Below, one piece after another: positions 1-8,745 of a stretch of DNA of 64,000 nt. The position numbers were made by a program, and so were the translations under genes. Under the pieces are notes generated by a model, which had not been told where the DNA came from, made no database searches, and saw only the letters and a list, made by a program, of their open reading frames with translations. The DNA is from Lachnospiraceae bacterium (GTDB lineage Bacteria; Bacillota_A; Clostridia; Lachnospirales; Lachnospiraceae): positions 92,627-156,626 of the forward strand of contig JAFOYH010000103.1 of NCBI GenBank assembly GCA_017391465.1, written 5' to 3'. Position 1 is the first letter of the stretch. Each line of letters begins with the position of its first letter.

Positions 1-1432
1 GAATGTCCAAATGATTGGTTGGTTCATCCAAAATTAAAAAATTGGCATGAGAAAGCATAAGTTTTGCAAGAGAAACACGACCGCGTTCTCCACCGCTTAA
101 TTCTTTGATCAACTTAAATACATCGTCGCCTGTAAATAAAAAGGCTGCGAGTACTTTACGGATACGGGTATTATTTAAAGATGGATATTCGTCAGAGATT
201 TCGTCAAATATGGACTTGTTGTCATGCAGAACCTGATGCTCCTGATCATAATATCCAATGTGAACTTTTGCTCCGAGATGCATGTCACAGGAGTCCGCAG
301 GAATTAATTGATTAATAATTTTTAATATGGTTGTTTTTCCCGCACCATTATCACCAATCAAAGCGACACGTTCACCGCGTTTAATGTCCATGATAAGGTT
401 TTGAAAAAGATATTCACCATCAAAACTTTTGGTAAGATTTTCAATATAAAGAACATCGTTACCGCTAATTGTGTCCGGTTCAAGCATAATACGCATATTT
501 GCATTTTCTTCCAGAGGTTTGTCGATAATCTCCATTTTGTCTAAAAGCTTTTCTCTGCTTTCTGCACGTTTAATGGATTTCTCACGATTGAAAGAACGTA
601 ATTTTTGAATAACTGCTTCCTGATGAGCGATTTCCTGTTGCTGATTAAGCCATGCTTTACGTTGTATATCACGAAGTTGTGCTTTTTTTACAGCATAATC
701 CGAGTAATTTCCTTTAAAGATTTGTCCTTTGTGGTGATCAATTTCGATAATTTTTGTCACAACTTTATCAAGAAAATAACGGTCATGGGCAACGATGATT
801 ACAGCCCCTTTATAATTCATTAAAAAAGTTTCGAGCCATGCGGTAGAATTCATGTCCAAATGGTTTGTTGGTTCGTCCAACAATAAAATATCGGGTCTTG
901 CTAACAAAAGTCGACCCAAAGCCACTCGTGTTTTTTGACCACCAGAGAGAAGATGAACTTCTTTACCAAATTCTTCTTCGGAAAATCCAAGGCCTTTTAA
1001 AACACCGATAACTTCGCTTCGGTAAGCGTATCCATTCTGGCTTTCAAAAGAAAGACGCATTCGATCATAGGATTTTAACAGTTCTTCAAGGGCTTCACCG
1101 GAAGTATCTTTCATGGCGAGTTCCGTTTCTGCCATACGTTGCTCGAGTAATATAACATCTTTTTTTACATCCAGAAGTTCCTCGTAAATTGTACGATGAG
1201 AATCTCGGGAATGATGTTGAGCAAGATAACCGATCGTTTTACCCTTGGAAATAATAACTTCACCAGAGTCAGGACTCAGTTCTTCCATAATAATTTTTAA
1301 AAGAGTAGACTTACCGGCACCATTAATACCTACAATGGCGGCTTTTTCATGTTCTTCGATGTGAAACGATATATCATCAAGTATCACGTCAGTTCCAAAG
1401 GATTTGGAAATGTGGTGACATGCTAGTATCAT
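1..1432 (-). CDS. ABC-F family ATP-binding protein (3' end outside window)
   Basis: Cytosolic duplicated-ABC ATPase of the ABC-F family, whose members act on ribosomes (translation factors or antibiotic protection) rather than as transporters. The minus-strand protein begins MILACHHISKSFG. It shows a first Walker A (GINGAGKST, about residues 35-43), a first signature LSGGQ, a Walker B LLLDEPTNHLD, a charged linker near residue 250, and a second ABC domain with GDNGAGKTT and LSGGERGR. The frame is still open at base 1 just after a second DEPTNHLD, so only the C-terminal tail is missing. The ATG at 1432-1430 follows AAGGAG at a good distance. The gene is divergent from rex. The subfamily (YdiF, EttA or resistance type) cannot be decided here. 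Confidence 0.93.
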   Translation of the reverse strand, partial: MILACHHISKSFGTDVILDDISFHIEEHEKAAIVGINGAGKSTLLKIIMEELSPDSGEVIISKGKTIGYLAQHHSRDSHRTIYEELLDVKKDVILLEQRMAETELAMKDTSGEALEELLKSYDRMRLSFESQNGYAYRSEVIGVLKGLGFSEEEFGKEVHLLSGGQKTRVALGRLLLARPDILLLDEPTNHLDMNSTAWLETFLMNYKGAVIIVAHDRYFLDKVVTKIIEIDHHKGQIFKGNYSDYAVKKAQLRDIQRKAWLNQQQEIAHQEAVIQKLRSFNREKSIKRAESREKLLDKMEIIDKPLEENANMRIMLEPDTISGNDVLYIENLTKSFDGEYLFQNLIMDIKRGERVALIGDNGAGKTTILKIINQLIPADSCDMHLGAKVHIGYYDQEHQVLHDNKSIFDEISDEYPSLNNTRIRKVLAAFLFTGDDVFKLIKELSGGERGRVSLAKLMLSHANFLILDEPTNHLDI

Positions 1433-1516
1433 AATAATTCTCCTTTTTGCATAAAATACCATTATTTATTGTATCATATTGTCAAAAATGTGTAAATAAA
1501 ATGTAATAAACAGAGT

Positions 1517-1545
1517 TTGACAATTTTACTACAATTATATATAAT
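1517..1545 (+). promoter_or_regulatory. sigma-A promoter of rex
   Basis: Perfect TTGACA (1517-1522) and TATAAT (1540-1545) with a 17-nt spacer, in the gap between the divergent ABC-F gene and rex. The predicted transcript has a leader of about 65 nt. Confidence 0.85.
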
Positions 1546-1617
1546 GAATTAAAGGAAATTGTCATATAAGGGAATAATTTTATTGGGAATAAATAGAATA
1601 TAGACAAGGGTGAAACT

Positions 1618-2271
1618 ATGAAACAAAGGGAAATTTCAGCAGCGGTTATTCGCCGCTTGCCAAGATATTATCGTTATCTGGGAGAATTGCTTCAAAATGA
1701 TGTGGTTCGTATTTCTTCAAAAGAACTGAGTCATCGAATGAAAGTAACAGCATCTCAGATACGTCAGGATTTGAACAATTTTGGAGGATTTGGTCAGCAG
1801 GGATATGGATATAATGTAGAATATCTTCATGGTGAAATCGGAAAGATCCTTGGATTGGATGTTCAACATAATATGATTATTATTGGTGCAGGTAATCTTG
1901 GACAGGCTTTGGCAAACTATGATTTTAAAAAAGTTGGTTATCATTTGATTGGCCTTTTTGATACGAATCCACGTTTAAAAGGTGTATCGGTTCGAGGAAT
2001 TGAAATTCAGATGATGGATACATTGGATGAATTTGTTGAAACACATAAGGTGGATGTTGTTACATTGACTGTTCCAAAGCGTCAGGCTGTAGAAATTGGT
2101 CAACATCTCGAAAAGATTGGTATCAAAGCTATTTGGAATTTTGCACCAACAGATTTAAATGTATCTGAAAGTGTGTGTGTTAAAAACGTTCATTTGAATG
2201 AAAGTCTGATGACTTTGTCTTATGAATATCGAACCATGCATGCCAATGATGATATCGACAATCAGGATTGA
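1618..2271 (+). CDS. rex: Redox-sensing transcriptional repressor Rex
   Basis: Dimeric repressor that senses the NADH/NAD+ ratio; NADH releases it from operators of fermentation and redox genes. At 217 aa it has the normal family length. Residues 1-80 form the winged-helix DNA-binding domain (RLPRYYRYLGEL, then SSKELSHRMKVTASQIRQDL and the FGGFGQQGYGY wing). A Rossmann NAD(H) domain follows with the glycine-rich GAGNLG at residues 90-95. A short C-terminal helix for domain swapping is present. It has its own strong promoter and a terminator just downstream, so it is probably monocistronic. A candidate target lies in the same window, upstream of thiolase. Confidence 0.96.
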   Translation: MKQREISAAVIRRLPRYYRYLGELLQNDVVRISSKELSHRMKVTASQIRQDLNNFGGFGQQGYGYNVEYLHGEIGKILGLDVQHNMIIIGAGNLGQALANYDFKKVGYHLIGLFDTNPRLKGVSVRGIEIQMMDTLDEFVETHKVDVVTLTVPKRQAVEIGQHLEKIGIKAIWNFAPTDLNVSESVCVKNVHLNESLMTLSYEYRTMHANDDIDNQD

Positions 2272-2326
2272 GTTGATAGGAATGTTTATAAAATATGATA
2301 TTATTTCGATAGATCGCGAACGTAGT

Positions 2327-2355
2327 AAAAAAGCCTGCATTTAGGAGGCTTTTTT
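2327..2355 (+). terminator. Rho-independent terminator of rex
   Basis: AAAAAAGCCT (2327-2336) pairs perfectly with AGGCTTTTTT (2346-2355) over a 9-nt loop, ending in a T run. Confidence 0.85.
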
Positions 2356-2411
2356 GTTGCGTTCTTTTGAGTTGTCATTTTAACAATTATCGACAGAGTA
2401 GGAGTGGCGGT

Positions 2412-3902
2412 ATGTACGCGGTTGTTACTGGTAAAGAAATGAAAATGATTGATAACTATACAATTCAGACGATAGGGATTCCATCGCTCGTACTTATGGA
2501 GCGTGCAGCATGGTCAATGGTTCAGAGAATATTGTCAGAGATAGAAACTTCGACATGTATTTTATCTGTATGCGGTGCCGGAAATAATGGTGGAGATGCG
2601 ATTGCAGTTGCACGCATTTTATATGGTATGGGATATAAAGCTTCAATATTTATTGCTGGAGAACCTGAAAAATGGACAGATGAAACAAAAAAACAAATTC
2701 AGATAGCAAGAAATATAGGGGTACCTGAATATAATGAATTAGATTTGTCTTCTGTACACATGGTTGTTGATGGTTTGTTTGGGATAGGTTTATCTTCAGA
2801 TGTTCGAGAACCTTATGCAGGAATGATTCGTCAGATCAATGGTTGGAAAAAAACGAATCAACATGCTCAAATATGGTCTGTTGATATACCGTCTGGCGTA
2901 TCTTCAGACACGGGTCAGATTCTTGGTGTGGCAATCGATGCAGATTATACGGTTACGTTTGGTTATAAAAAACGTGGTATAATTTTATATCCGGGAAGAG
3001 ATTTGGCAGGACAGTGTTTTGTTGAAGATATAGGATTTCCTCGAAGTGCAGAGAAAATTCATAAGATAAAAGGATTTTCAATGGATATGAAAGATTTATC
3101 TATGCTCCCGTTCAGAAAAAATGATTCGAACAAAGGAGATTATGGAAAGATTCTTATTATTGCCGGAAGTAAAAACATGAGTGGAGCTGCATATTTTTCA
3201 GGTAAGGCAGCGTATACGGTCGGTGCAGGACTTGTACGTATTTTGACCGAAGAAGCGAATCGTATTATTTTGCAAACCCAGTTGCCACAGGCGATGATTT
3301 CTGTTTGGGAAGAGATGACAAATGAACAATTAGAGGATATAATTAATTGGGCAGATGCTGTTGTTATTGGACCGGGAATAGGAACACGAGGTGAAATGAA
3401 GATACGTATGGAAAAGGTACTTTCCATGGTAAAATCTCCAATGCTTATTGATGCGGACGGATTAAATCTTTTAGCATCAGAGGATATGTGGTATGATAAA
3501 TTATCAAAACATGTTATTGTTACACCGCATATGGCAGAAATGTCCAGACTGACTGGAAAAAGCATATATGATTTAAAAGAAGATCGGGCATTTAGTGCGG
3601 AAACATATGCAAAAAATCGAGAGTTAGTCTGTGTTTTAAAAGATAGTTCAACTGTCATAACCAATGGAGAGCTGATTTGTTTTAATCAGACAGGTAATCA
3701 TGGAATGGCCACGGGTGGATCCGGAGATGTGTTGTCGGGGGTAATCGGTGCATTGCTTGGGATGGGTATGGAACCCTTTGAGGCGGCATGTCTGGGTACC
3801 TGTATTCATGGAGCAGCAGGTGATGTTGCTGCAAAAAGATTTGGTGAACGATGTATGACCAGCATTGAACTGATCACAGGATTAATCGAAGTTTTAAGAT
3901 AG
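2412..3902 (+). CDS. nnr: Bifunctional NAD(P)H-hydrate epimerase / ADP-dependent NAD(P)H-hydrate dehydratase
   Basis: Repairs hydrated NADH and NADPH: the N-terminal YjeF domain epimerises NAD(P)HX and the C-terminal ribokinase-like domain dehydrates the S epimer with ADP. I chose the ATG at 2412 (MYAVVTGKEM, 496 aa) because TAGGAG lies at 2398-2403; an upstream in-frame start at 2367 has no ribosome site. The epimerase half shows CGAGNNGGDAIAVAR and DGLFGIGL. The dehydratase half shows GPGIG, VTPHMAEMSRL and ATGGSGDVLSG near the C terminus. The next gene, alr, starts about 30 nt later, so the two are probably co-transcribed. This nnr-alr order is common in Firmicutes. Confidence 0.94.
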   Translation: MYAVVTGKEMKMIDNYTIQTIGIPSLVLMERAAWSMVQRILSEIETSTCILSVCGAGNNGGDAIAVARILYGMGYKASIFIAGEPEKWTDETKKQIQIARNIGVPEYNELDLSSVHMVVDGLFGIGLSSDVREPYAGMIRQINGWKKTNQHAQIWSVDIPSGVSSDTGQILGVAIDADYTVTFGYKKRGIILYPGRDLAGQCFVEDIGFPRSAEKIHKIKGFSMDMKDLSMLPFRKNDSNKGDYGKILIIAGSKNMSGAAYFSGKAAYTVGAGLVRILTEEANRIILQTQLPQAMISVWEEMTNEQLEDIINWADAVVIGPGIGTRGEMKIRMEKVLSMVKSPMLIDADGLNLLASEDMWYDKLSKHVIVTPHMAEMSRLTGKSIYDLKEDRAFSAETYAKNRELVCVLKDSSTVITNGELICFNQTGNHGMATGGSGDVLSGVIGALLGMGMEPFEAACLGTCIHGAAGDVAAKRFGERCMTSIELITGLIEVLR

Positions 3903-3931
3903 TTGATATAGAATCAGAGGTTAGAGAAACA

Positions 3932-5110
3932 TTGAATAGAAGTGAAAAAGGTAGTATCTATCGAATTTATTCGAGAATCGATTTGGATGCATTAAAACAT
4001 AATGTAGATCGTATTAAACAATGTAAATCGAAAAATGCCATGTTAATGGGCGTTGTTAAAGCAGGTGCCTATGGTCATGGTGCAGATGTTTTAGCTCATG
4101 AGCTGGAAACGATGGGGTTTGACTGGTTTGCAGTCGCTACTGCAGATGAAGGCATTGAATTGAGAAATTCGGGTGTTGAAAAGCCTATTTTGGTTTTGGG
4201 ATATTGTGATGCTCTCCAGTATCCAGAATTAATTGAATGGGATATTACGCCGACAATCTATAGTTATGAGATGGCCGAAGCGTTAAATCAGGTGGCTAAA
4301 GCTGCAGGAAAAGTCGTGAATATTCACATTAAGATTGATACAGGTATGGGCCGCATTGGATTTCTGGTTGAAGACCAGACCATTGAAACGATCCGTATGA
4401 TCAATGCGATGGAGAACATCCATATTCAAGGGTTGTTTACACATTTTGCCTGCGCGGATATGATGGATAAAAAACATGTGGAACAGCAGATCGAAAAATT
4501 TCATTGGATTATTGAAGAATTGGACAAGGTGGGGGTTTCTGCAGAGATTTGTCATTGCTCAAACAGCGCTTCAATTATGGAACTTCCATCAGAACATATG
4601 AATATGGTACGTGCAGGAATCATATTATATGGATTATACCCGTCCGATGAAGTGGATAAAAACAGTTTGGATTTAAGGCCTGTTATGTCATTGTATAGCC
4701 ATGTTGTACATTTGAAAGAGGTAGCAGAAGGTGTGTCCATTGGTTATGGTGCGACTTATGTAACAAAAAAAGCGACACGTGTGGCTACAATTCCGGTGGG
4801 ATATGCGGATGGTTATCCAAGAAGTTTATCGAATAAGGCATCGGTTCTTATTCGAGGTCAACGTGCACCGATTATTGGACGAATTTGTATGGACCAGTTT
4901 ATGGTGGATGTGACTGATATTGAGGATGTTGCCATGGGAGACGTTGTAACTCTTGTGGGTAACGATGGAGATGAAATTTTATCCGTTGAAGAAGTGGCTG
5001 AAATGGCAGGTTCTTTTAATTATGAATTTATTTGTGATGTTTCATGGAGAGTTCCAAGAGTCTATTGTAAAAATGGCAGCGTGATCCGTATTGTCAATAA
5101 TTTAAGATAG
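3932..5110 (+). CDS. alr: Alanine racemase
   Basis: PLP enzyme converting L-alanine to D-alanine for peptidoglycan. At 392 aa it has the normal length. The PLP lysine is in VVKAGAYGHG (Lys43). The barrel strand IKIDTGMGRIGF, the HCSNSAS segment and the catalytic-tyrosine region SIGYGATY are all present, as is GRICMDQFMVDVT in the C-terminal beta domain. The start is a TTG at 3932 with CAGAGG upstream; no in-frame ATG fits better. It sits 29 nt after nnr and directly before mazF, the classic alr-mazF neighbourhood of Firmicutes. Confidence 0.95.
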   Translation: MNRSEKGSIYRIYSRIDLDALKHNVDRIKQCKSKNAMLMGVVKAGAYGHGADVLAHELETMGFDWFAVATADEGIELRNSGVEKPILVLGYCDALQYPELIEWDITPTIYSYEMAEALNQVAKAAGKVVNIHIKIDTGMGRIGFLVEDQTIETIRMINAMENIHIQGLFTHFACADMMDKKHVEQQIEKFHWIIEELDKVGVSAEICHCSNSASIMELPSEHMNMVRAGIILYGLYPSDEVDKNSLDLRPVMSLYSHVVHLKEVAEGVSIGYGATYVTKKATRVATIPVGYADGYPRSLSNKASVLIRGQRAPIIGRICMDQFMVDVTDIEDVAMGDVVTLVGNDGDEILSVEEVAEMAGSFNYEFICDVSWRVPRVYCKNGSVIRIVNNLR

Positions 5111-5131
5111 ATTTCCTCACAAGAAACGAAA

Positions 5132-5193
5132 ACTCCTTGATGAATATACTTAAGATAAATGGGAATAATTTGTTTTAGAGATTTATCAGGAGT
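5132..5193 (+). promoter_or_regulatory. Hairpin sequestering the mazF ribosome-binding site
   Basis: Bases 5132-5145 (starting ACTCCT) pair with 5181-5193 (ending CAGGAGT): 13 pairs including one G-U, with a single bulged T at 5138 and a 35-nt loop. The right arm contains the whole AGGAG Shine-Dalgarno of mazF (5188-5192). On a read-through transcript from alr the site would be hidden. The pairing is seen directly; the regulatory role is inferred. Confidence 0.55.
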
Positions 5194-5202
5194 GTGAAAT
5201 GT

Positions 5203-5544
5203 GTGGTTATTAAACGTGGAGATATTTTTTATGCAGATCTGAGGCCTGTGGTTGGCTCCGAACAGGGAGGAATACGCCCGGTACTCATTATTCAGAATGA
5301 TACCGGGAACAAACATAGTCCAACGGTCATATGCGCAGCGATTACTTCACGAATGAATAAAGCAAAACTTCCAACGCATGTGGAACTTGATGCATCCAGA
5401 TATCAGCTTGTAAAAGATTCGGTAATATTATTGGAGCAGGTTCGCACAATTGACAAAAAACGACTTAAAGAGAAAGTCTGTCATTTGGATTTGGAAATTT
5501 TAAAAAAAGTAGACAAAGCATTAAGTATCAGTTTGGAATTATGA
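5203..5544 (+). CDS. mazF: MazF/PemK-family mRNA endoribonuclease toxin, no adjacent antitoxin
   Basis: Sequence-specific single-strand RNase of the MazF/EndoA (NdoA) type. The 113-aa protein carries the family hallmarks in order: [47 protein letters not shown] and [16 protein letters not shown] chose GTG at 5203 (MVIKRGDIF), 10 nt after AGGAG; the in-frame GTG at 5194 lies only 1 nt from that site, and family members begin at this point. In Bacillus the antitoxin gene lies between alr and the toxin. Here only 92 nt separate alr from mazF, and no room for a MazE-sized gene exists on either side. The ribosome site is inside a hairpin. Confidence 0.93.
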   Translation: MVIKRGDIFYADLRPVVGSEQGGIRPVLIIQNDTGNKHSPTVICAAITSRMNKAKLPTHVELDASRYQLVKDSVILLEQVRTIDKKRLKEKVCHLDLEILKKVDKALSISLEL

Positions 5545-5565
5545 TCGATTGGTAAAGGAGAAGAT

Positions 5566-6414
5566 ATGCGTACAGAAGAAGGTACTCCCTTATTAAAGAA
5601 AATAGGGCGATGGTTTCGAAGTGATGGGCAAGAAGAGAAGATTGAAGAACGAATGGAAGACGAGATAATCCATATGGTTAGTGAAGGTCAGGAACAGGGA
5701 GCTATTGATGATCAGGAAGCAGAAATGATCAGCAATATTATGGAATTTGATGATAAGGTGGCTTCAGAAGTCATGACGCATCGTAAAAACATTCAGGCTT
5801 TTGAAGTAAATACACCATTAAGAGATGCTGCCATTGCAATGGCAAATGAGCGATTTTCGCGATATCCGATTTATGAAGAAGAGATGGATAATATCGTTGG
5901 GATTTTACATATTAAAGATGTTCTGAAGTTTTTACTGGCATGTCCGGATGGCAGAGATATTCGTCAGGTTATGCGAAAACCCTATTTTGTTCCTGAGACC
6001 CAGAATATTAGTCGATTATTTAGGGAAATGAAAAATAAATCCCAGCATATGGCTATTATTATTGATGAATATGGTCAAACTGCTGGTGTTGTTTCCATGG
6101 AAGATATCCTTGAAGAAATTGTTGGAAATATTCTTGATGAATATGATGTAGATGAACATTTTATTCAGGAGATTGGTGATCATACGTACTTGATGCGTGG
6201 ATTAACGGAATTATCTGATGTGGAAGATGTTTTGGATATTCGGTTCAAAGATGATTTTGATACCTTAAATGGTTTTTTGATTTCAAAATTAGAGCATATT
6301 CCATCCATTCATGAAAAACCATCCATTCATTATCAGGGATATTGTTTTGAAATTGTTGGGATGGCAGATAACATAATTGACATGGTGAGAGTTTCAAAAT
6401 CAGAGTCTTTTTAA
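5566..6414 (+). CDS. CBS-domain protein of the CorC/HlyC (hemolysin C) family
   Basis: Soluble protein of 282 aa with an N-terminal charged helical region (residues 1-60), a CBS pair (about residues 65-190, with EVMTHRKNIQAF, YPIYEEEMDNIVGILHIKDVL and IIDEYGQTAGVVSMEDILEEIVG) and a C-terminal CorC_HlyC domain (about 200-280). The membrane-embedded DUF21 domain found in many relatives is absent, so it resembles CorC, associated with magnesium and cobalt efflux in other bacteria. It starts 22 nt after mazF behind AAAGGAG and is probably co-transcribed. Its substrate or partner is not known from the sequence. Confidence 0.85.
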   Translation: MRTEEGTPLLKKIGRWFRSDGQEEKIEERMEDEIIHMVSEGQEQGAIDDQEAEMISNIMEFDDKVASEVMTHRKNIQAFEVNTPLRDAAIAMANERFSRYPIYEEEMDNIVGILHIKDVLKFLLACPDGRDIRQVMRKPYFVPETQNISRLFREMKNKSQHMAIIIDEYGQTAGVVSMEDILEEIVGNILDEYDVDEHFIQEIGDHTYLMRGLTELSDVEDVLDIRFKDDFDTLNGFLISKLEHIPSIHEKPSIHYQGYCFEIVGMADNIIDMVRVSKSESF

Positions 6415-6518
6415 TCATTGAATTACAAAAACAAGAGCTTGCCAGAATGATAAATGAATGGTAGAATACTAAAGTTAGATATGTATATAAATAAGAATTA
6501 AAGATAAGGAGTGTTATT

Positions 6519-7247
6519 ATGTCAGGACATTCAAAGTTCGCCAACATAAAACATAAAAAAGAAAAAAACGATGCTGCAAAGGGTAAGATTTTCACAATCA
6601 TCGGTCGTGAAATTGCAGTTGCTGTAAAAGAAGGTGGCGCAGATCCGTCCAACAACAGTCGTCTTCGTGATGTTATTGCCAAAGCAAAAGCAAATAATAT
6701 GCCAAACGATACAATTGAACGTGGTATCAAACGTGCAGCAGGTGAAGATGCTTCTGTGAACTATGAAACAGTTACATATGAAGGATATGGTCCGAGCGGT
6801 ATTGCTATTATTGTTGAAACATTAACAGATAATCGTAATCGTACGGCTTCCAATGTACGTAATGCTTTTACAAAAGGCGGCGGTGCGGTCGGTACTATGG
6901 GTTGCGTATCCTTTATGTTTGATAAAAAAGGTTTGATCATCGTTGATAAAGAAGAATGTGATATGGATTCAGATGATCTTATGATGATCGCATTGGATGC
7001 AGGTGCAGAAGACTTTGCAGATGAAGAAGATTCTTATGAAATCACAACAGCTCCTGAAGACTTCAGTGTTGTTCGTGAAAATCTCGAAAAAGAAGGTATC
7101 CCAATGGCATCTGCAGAGGTGACAATGATTCCACAGACATATGGCACATTAACAAGTGATGACGATATCAAGAAGATGAACAAGATTCTTGACTTGCTTG
7201 ATGATGATGACGATGTGCAGAACGTTTACCACAACTGGGAAGAATAA
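6519..7247 (+). CDS. yebC: YebC/PmpR-family protein (TACO1-like)
   Basis: Member of the YebC family, described both as DNA-binding regulators and, for YebC2/TACO1, as translation factors helping ribosomes through proline stretches. The 242-aa protein begins with the diagnostic [23 protein letters not shown] and continues with [36 protein letters not shown] and the [14 protein letters not shown] motif. The acidic C-terminal domain ends in [14 protein letters not shown]. The ribosome site AAGGAG precedes the ATG. A clear terminator follows. The exact subfamily cannot be decided by eye. Confidence 0.93.
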   Translation: MSGHSKFANIKHKKEKNDAAKGKIFTIIGREIAVAVKEGGADPSNNSRLRDVIAKAKANNMPNDTIERGIKRAAGEDASVNYETVTYEGYGPSGIAIIVETLTDNRNRTASNVRNAFTKGGGAVGTMGCVSFMFDKKGLIIVDKEECDMDSDDLMMIALDAGAEDFADEEDSYEITTAPEDFSVVRENLEKEGIPMASAEVTMIPQTYGTLTSDDDIKKMNKILDLLDDDDDVQNVYHNWEE

Positions 7248-7262
7248 TTTGATGTGAAATAT

Positions 7263-7312
7263 AAAGGATATTTGGTGATTGTTTTGTTCAGTTGCCAGGT
7301 ATCCTTTTTGTG
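7263..7312 (+). terminator. Rho-independent terminator after yebC
   Basis: Bases 7263-7275 (AAAGGATATTTGG) pair with 7295-7307 (CCAGGTATCCTTT) with two G-U pairs, followed by a T run. Confidence 0.8.
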
Positions 7313-7334
7313 TTAAAATACAAGGAGGACGTGT

Positions 7335-8129
7335 ATGAAAACATTAGGTTTTATTGGTATGGGAAATATGGGACAGGCTATGCTTAAAGGCTGTTTAAAT
7401 GTATTTTCAAAAGATGCATTGACTTTTACGGATATATCTGAAGAAAATTGTGAAATGATTAAAAAAAATACAGAAGTAGACTATACCTTGAATGCTATTG
7501 AATGTGCAAAATCTGTAAAATATATTGTTTTAGCAGTTAAACCGCAGGTTTATCCGGTGGTGCTCGAGCAATTATCCGGGAAAATCAATTCTGACCATAT
7601 TATTATTTCTATTGCGCCAAGTTACTCTATCCAGAAGGTAAAAGAAGCACTGGGATCTTCTGTGCGTGTTGTACGTGCAATGCCAAATACTCCGGCCATG
7701 GTTGGAGAAGGTATGAGTGGTGTTTGTTTTTCGAATGATCTTTATACGGCAGAGGAGAAAGCACTTATTCGCAGCTTTTTTACATCCTTTGGCAAGATGG
7801 AAGAAATGCCGGAACATCTGATCAATGCTGTAACAGTTGCCAGTGGAAGTTCGCCGGCTTTTGTTTATATGTTTATTGAAGCATTGGCTGACAGTGCAGT
7901 GAAATATGGTATGCCAAGAGATAAAGCCTATGTTTTTGCTTCCCAGGCAGTCCTTGGATCAGCAAAGATGGTTCTGGAAACCGGGGAACATCCGGGCAAA
8001 CTGAAAGATAATGTTTGCTCACCAGGTGGAACAACCATTGAAGGTGTTGCTGTACTTGAAGAAAAAGGATTTCGCAGTGCGGTCATCGAAGCCGCGTCCG
8101 CAGTGTTTGAAAAATGTAATCGAATGTAA
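7335..8129 (+). CDS. proC: Pyrroline-5-carboxylate reductase
   Basis: Catalyses the last step of proline synthesis, NAD(P)H-dependent reduction of 1-pyrroline-5-carboxylate. At 264 aa it has family length. An N-terminal Rossmann fold carries GFIGMGNMGQAM, then VLAVKPQ and VVRAMPNTPAMVGEGM. The C-terminal helical dimer domain has the signature SGSSPAFVYMFIEALADSAVKYGMPR and HPGKLKDNVCSPGGTTIEG. AAGGAGG precedes the ATG. The nudF gene starts 14 nt after its stop, so they form a short operon. Confidence 0.96.
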   Translation: MKTLGFIGMGNMGQAMLKGCLNVFSKDALTFTDISEENCEMIKKNTEVDYTLNAIECAKSVKYIVLAVKPQVYPVVLEQLSGKINSDHIIISIAPSYSIQKVKEALGSSVRVVRAMPNTPAMVGEGMSGVCFSNDLYTAEEKALIRSFFTSFGKMEEMPEHLINAVTVASGSSPAFVYMFIEALADSAVKYGMPRDKAYVFASQAVLGSAKMVLETGEHPGKLKDNVCSPGGTTIEGVAVLEEKGFRSAVIEAASAVFEKCNRM

Positions 8130-8143
8130 AGGAGATGCGAAGG

Positions 8144-8683
8144 ATGAGTGAATATAAACGTTTAAGCCGTGAATTAGTGTACCAGGGGGTTATTGTTGAT
8201 TTTTATCAGGATACGATGCAGATTCCAAATGGCAATGAAGCCAAGTGGGATTTGATTTCACATAAGGGTGCAACGGCTGTTGTCGCTGTTCGTGATGATG
8301 GGACCTTGTTTATGGTTCGTCAATATCGTAATCCTTTGGAACGCATGACTTTGGAATTGCCAGCCGGTGCACTGAATTCACGAGATGAAGAACCGGAACT
8401 TTGTGCACGAAGAGAACTGGAAGAGGAGACTGGATATAAAGCGGGTAAAATGGAACATTTGGTTGACATCTATACAACGGTTGCGTTTTGTGATGAAAAA
8501 ATATCCATGTATGTGGCTTCAGATTTGATACCATCCAAACAGAATCTGGATGAGAATGAGTTTTTGAATGTGGAGGTCCATACCATTGATTCTTTAATTC
8601 AGATGATTTATGAAGGCAAGATTCAGGACAGTAAAACGATTGTTGGTTTAATGACTTACTATCATAAATATTGTAATAAATAA
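8144..8683 (+). CDS. nudF: Nudix hydrolase, ADP-ribose pyrophosphatase type
   Basis: Probably hydrolyses ADP-ribose to AMP and ribose 5-phosphate. I chose ATG 8144 (MSEYKRLSREL, 179 aa), 9 nt after AAAGGAG; the in-frame ATG at 8135 abuts that site. The protein shows TAVVAVRDDGTLFMVRQYRNP, ELPAG and the Nudix helix RRELEEETGY. The spacing between the glycine of PAG and the first glutamate of the Nudix box is one residue longer than the consensus, a variant that should keep the fold. B. subtilis has the same neighbourhood, nudF-spoIIM-xerD. The gene follows proC closely. Confidence 0.9.
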   Translation: MSEYKRLSRELVYQGVIVDFYQDTMQIPNGNEAKWDLISHKGATAVVAVRDDGTLFMVRQYRNPLERMTLELPAGALNSRDEEPELCARRELEEETGYKAGKMEHLVDIYTTVAFCDEKISMYVASDLIPSKQNLDENEFLNVEVHTIDSLIQMIYEGKIQDSKTIVGLMTYYHKYCNK

Positions 8684-8697
8684 AAACGAAAAGAGAT

Positions 8698-8745
8698 ATC
8701 CCCTGATATAGTTTCATATAATATGATATGAGTGTGTCAGGGGAT
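8698..8745 (+). repeat. Inverted repeat spanning the start of the spoIIM-like gene
   Basis: ATCCCCTGA (8698-8706) is repeated inverted and perfectly as TCAGGGGAT (8737-8745), enclosing 30 nt that include CATATAATATG and the annotated ATG at 8728. A T-rich stretch follows. It may terminate the proC-nudF transcript, control the next gene, or both. Confidence 0.6.

Noticed and set aside
605..823. Plus-strand open frame of 72 codons
   Set aside because: It lies fully antisense to the ABC-F ATPase gene, has no ribosome site and encodes no recognisable protein.
3140..3664. Minus-strand open frame of 174 codons
   Set aside because: Antisense shadow of nnr with no ribosome site; composition follows the complementary strand of a real gene.
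5138..5165. A sigma-A promoter for mazF (TTGATG as -35)
   Set aside because: At 16-18 nt spacing no acceptable -10 follows; it was not annotated.
5111..5202. A small mazE between alr and mazF
   Set aside because: Only 92 nt are available, with stops and no start-site combination that could encode an antitoxin of 60 or more residues.
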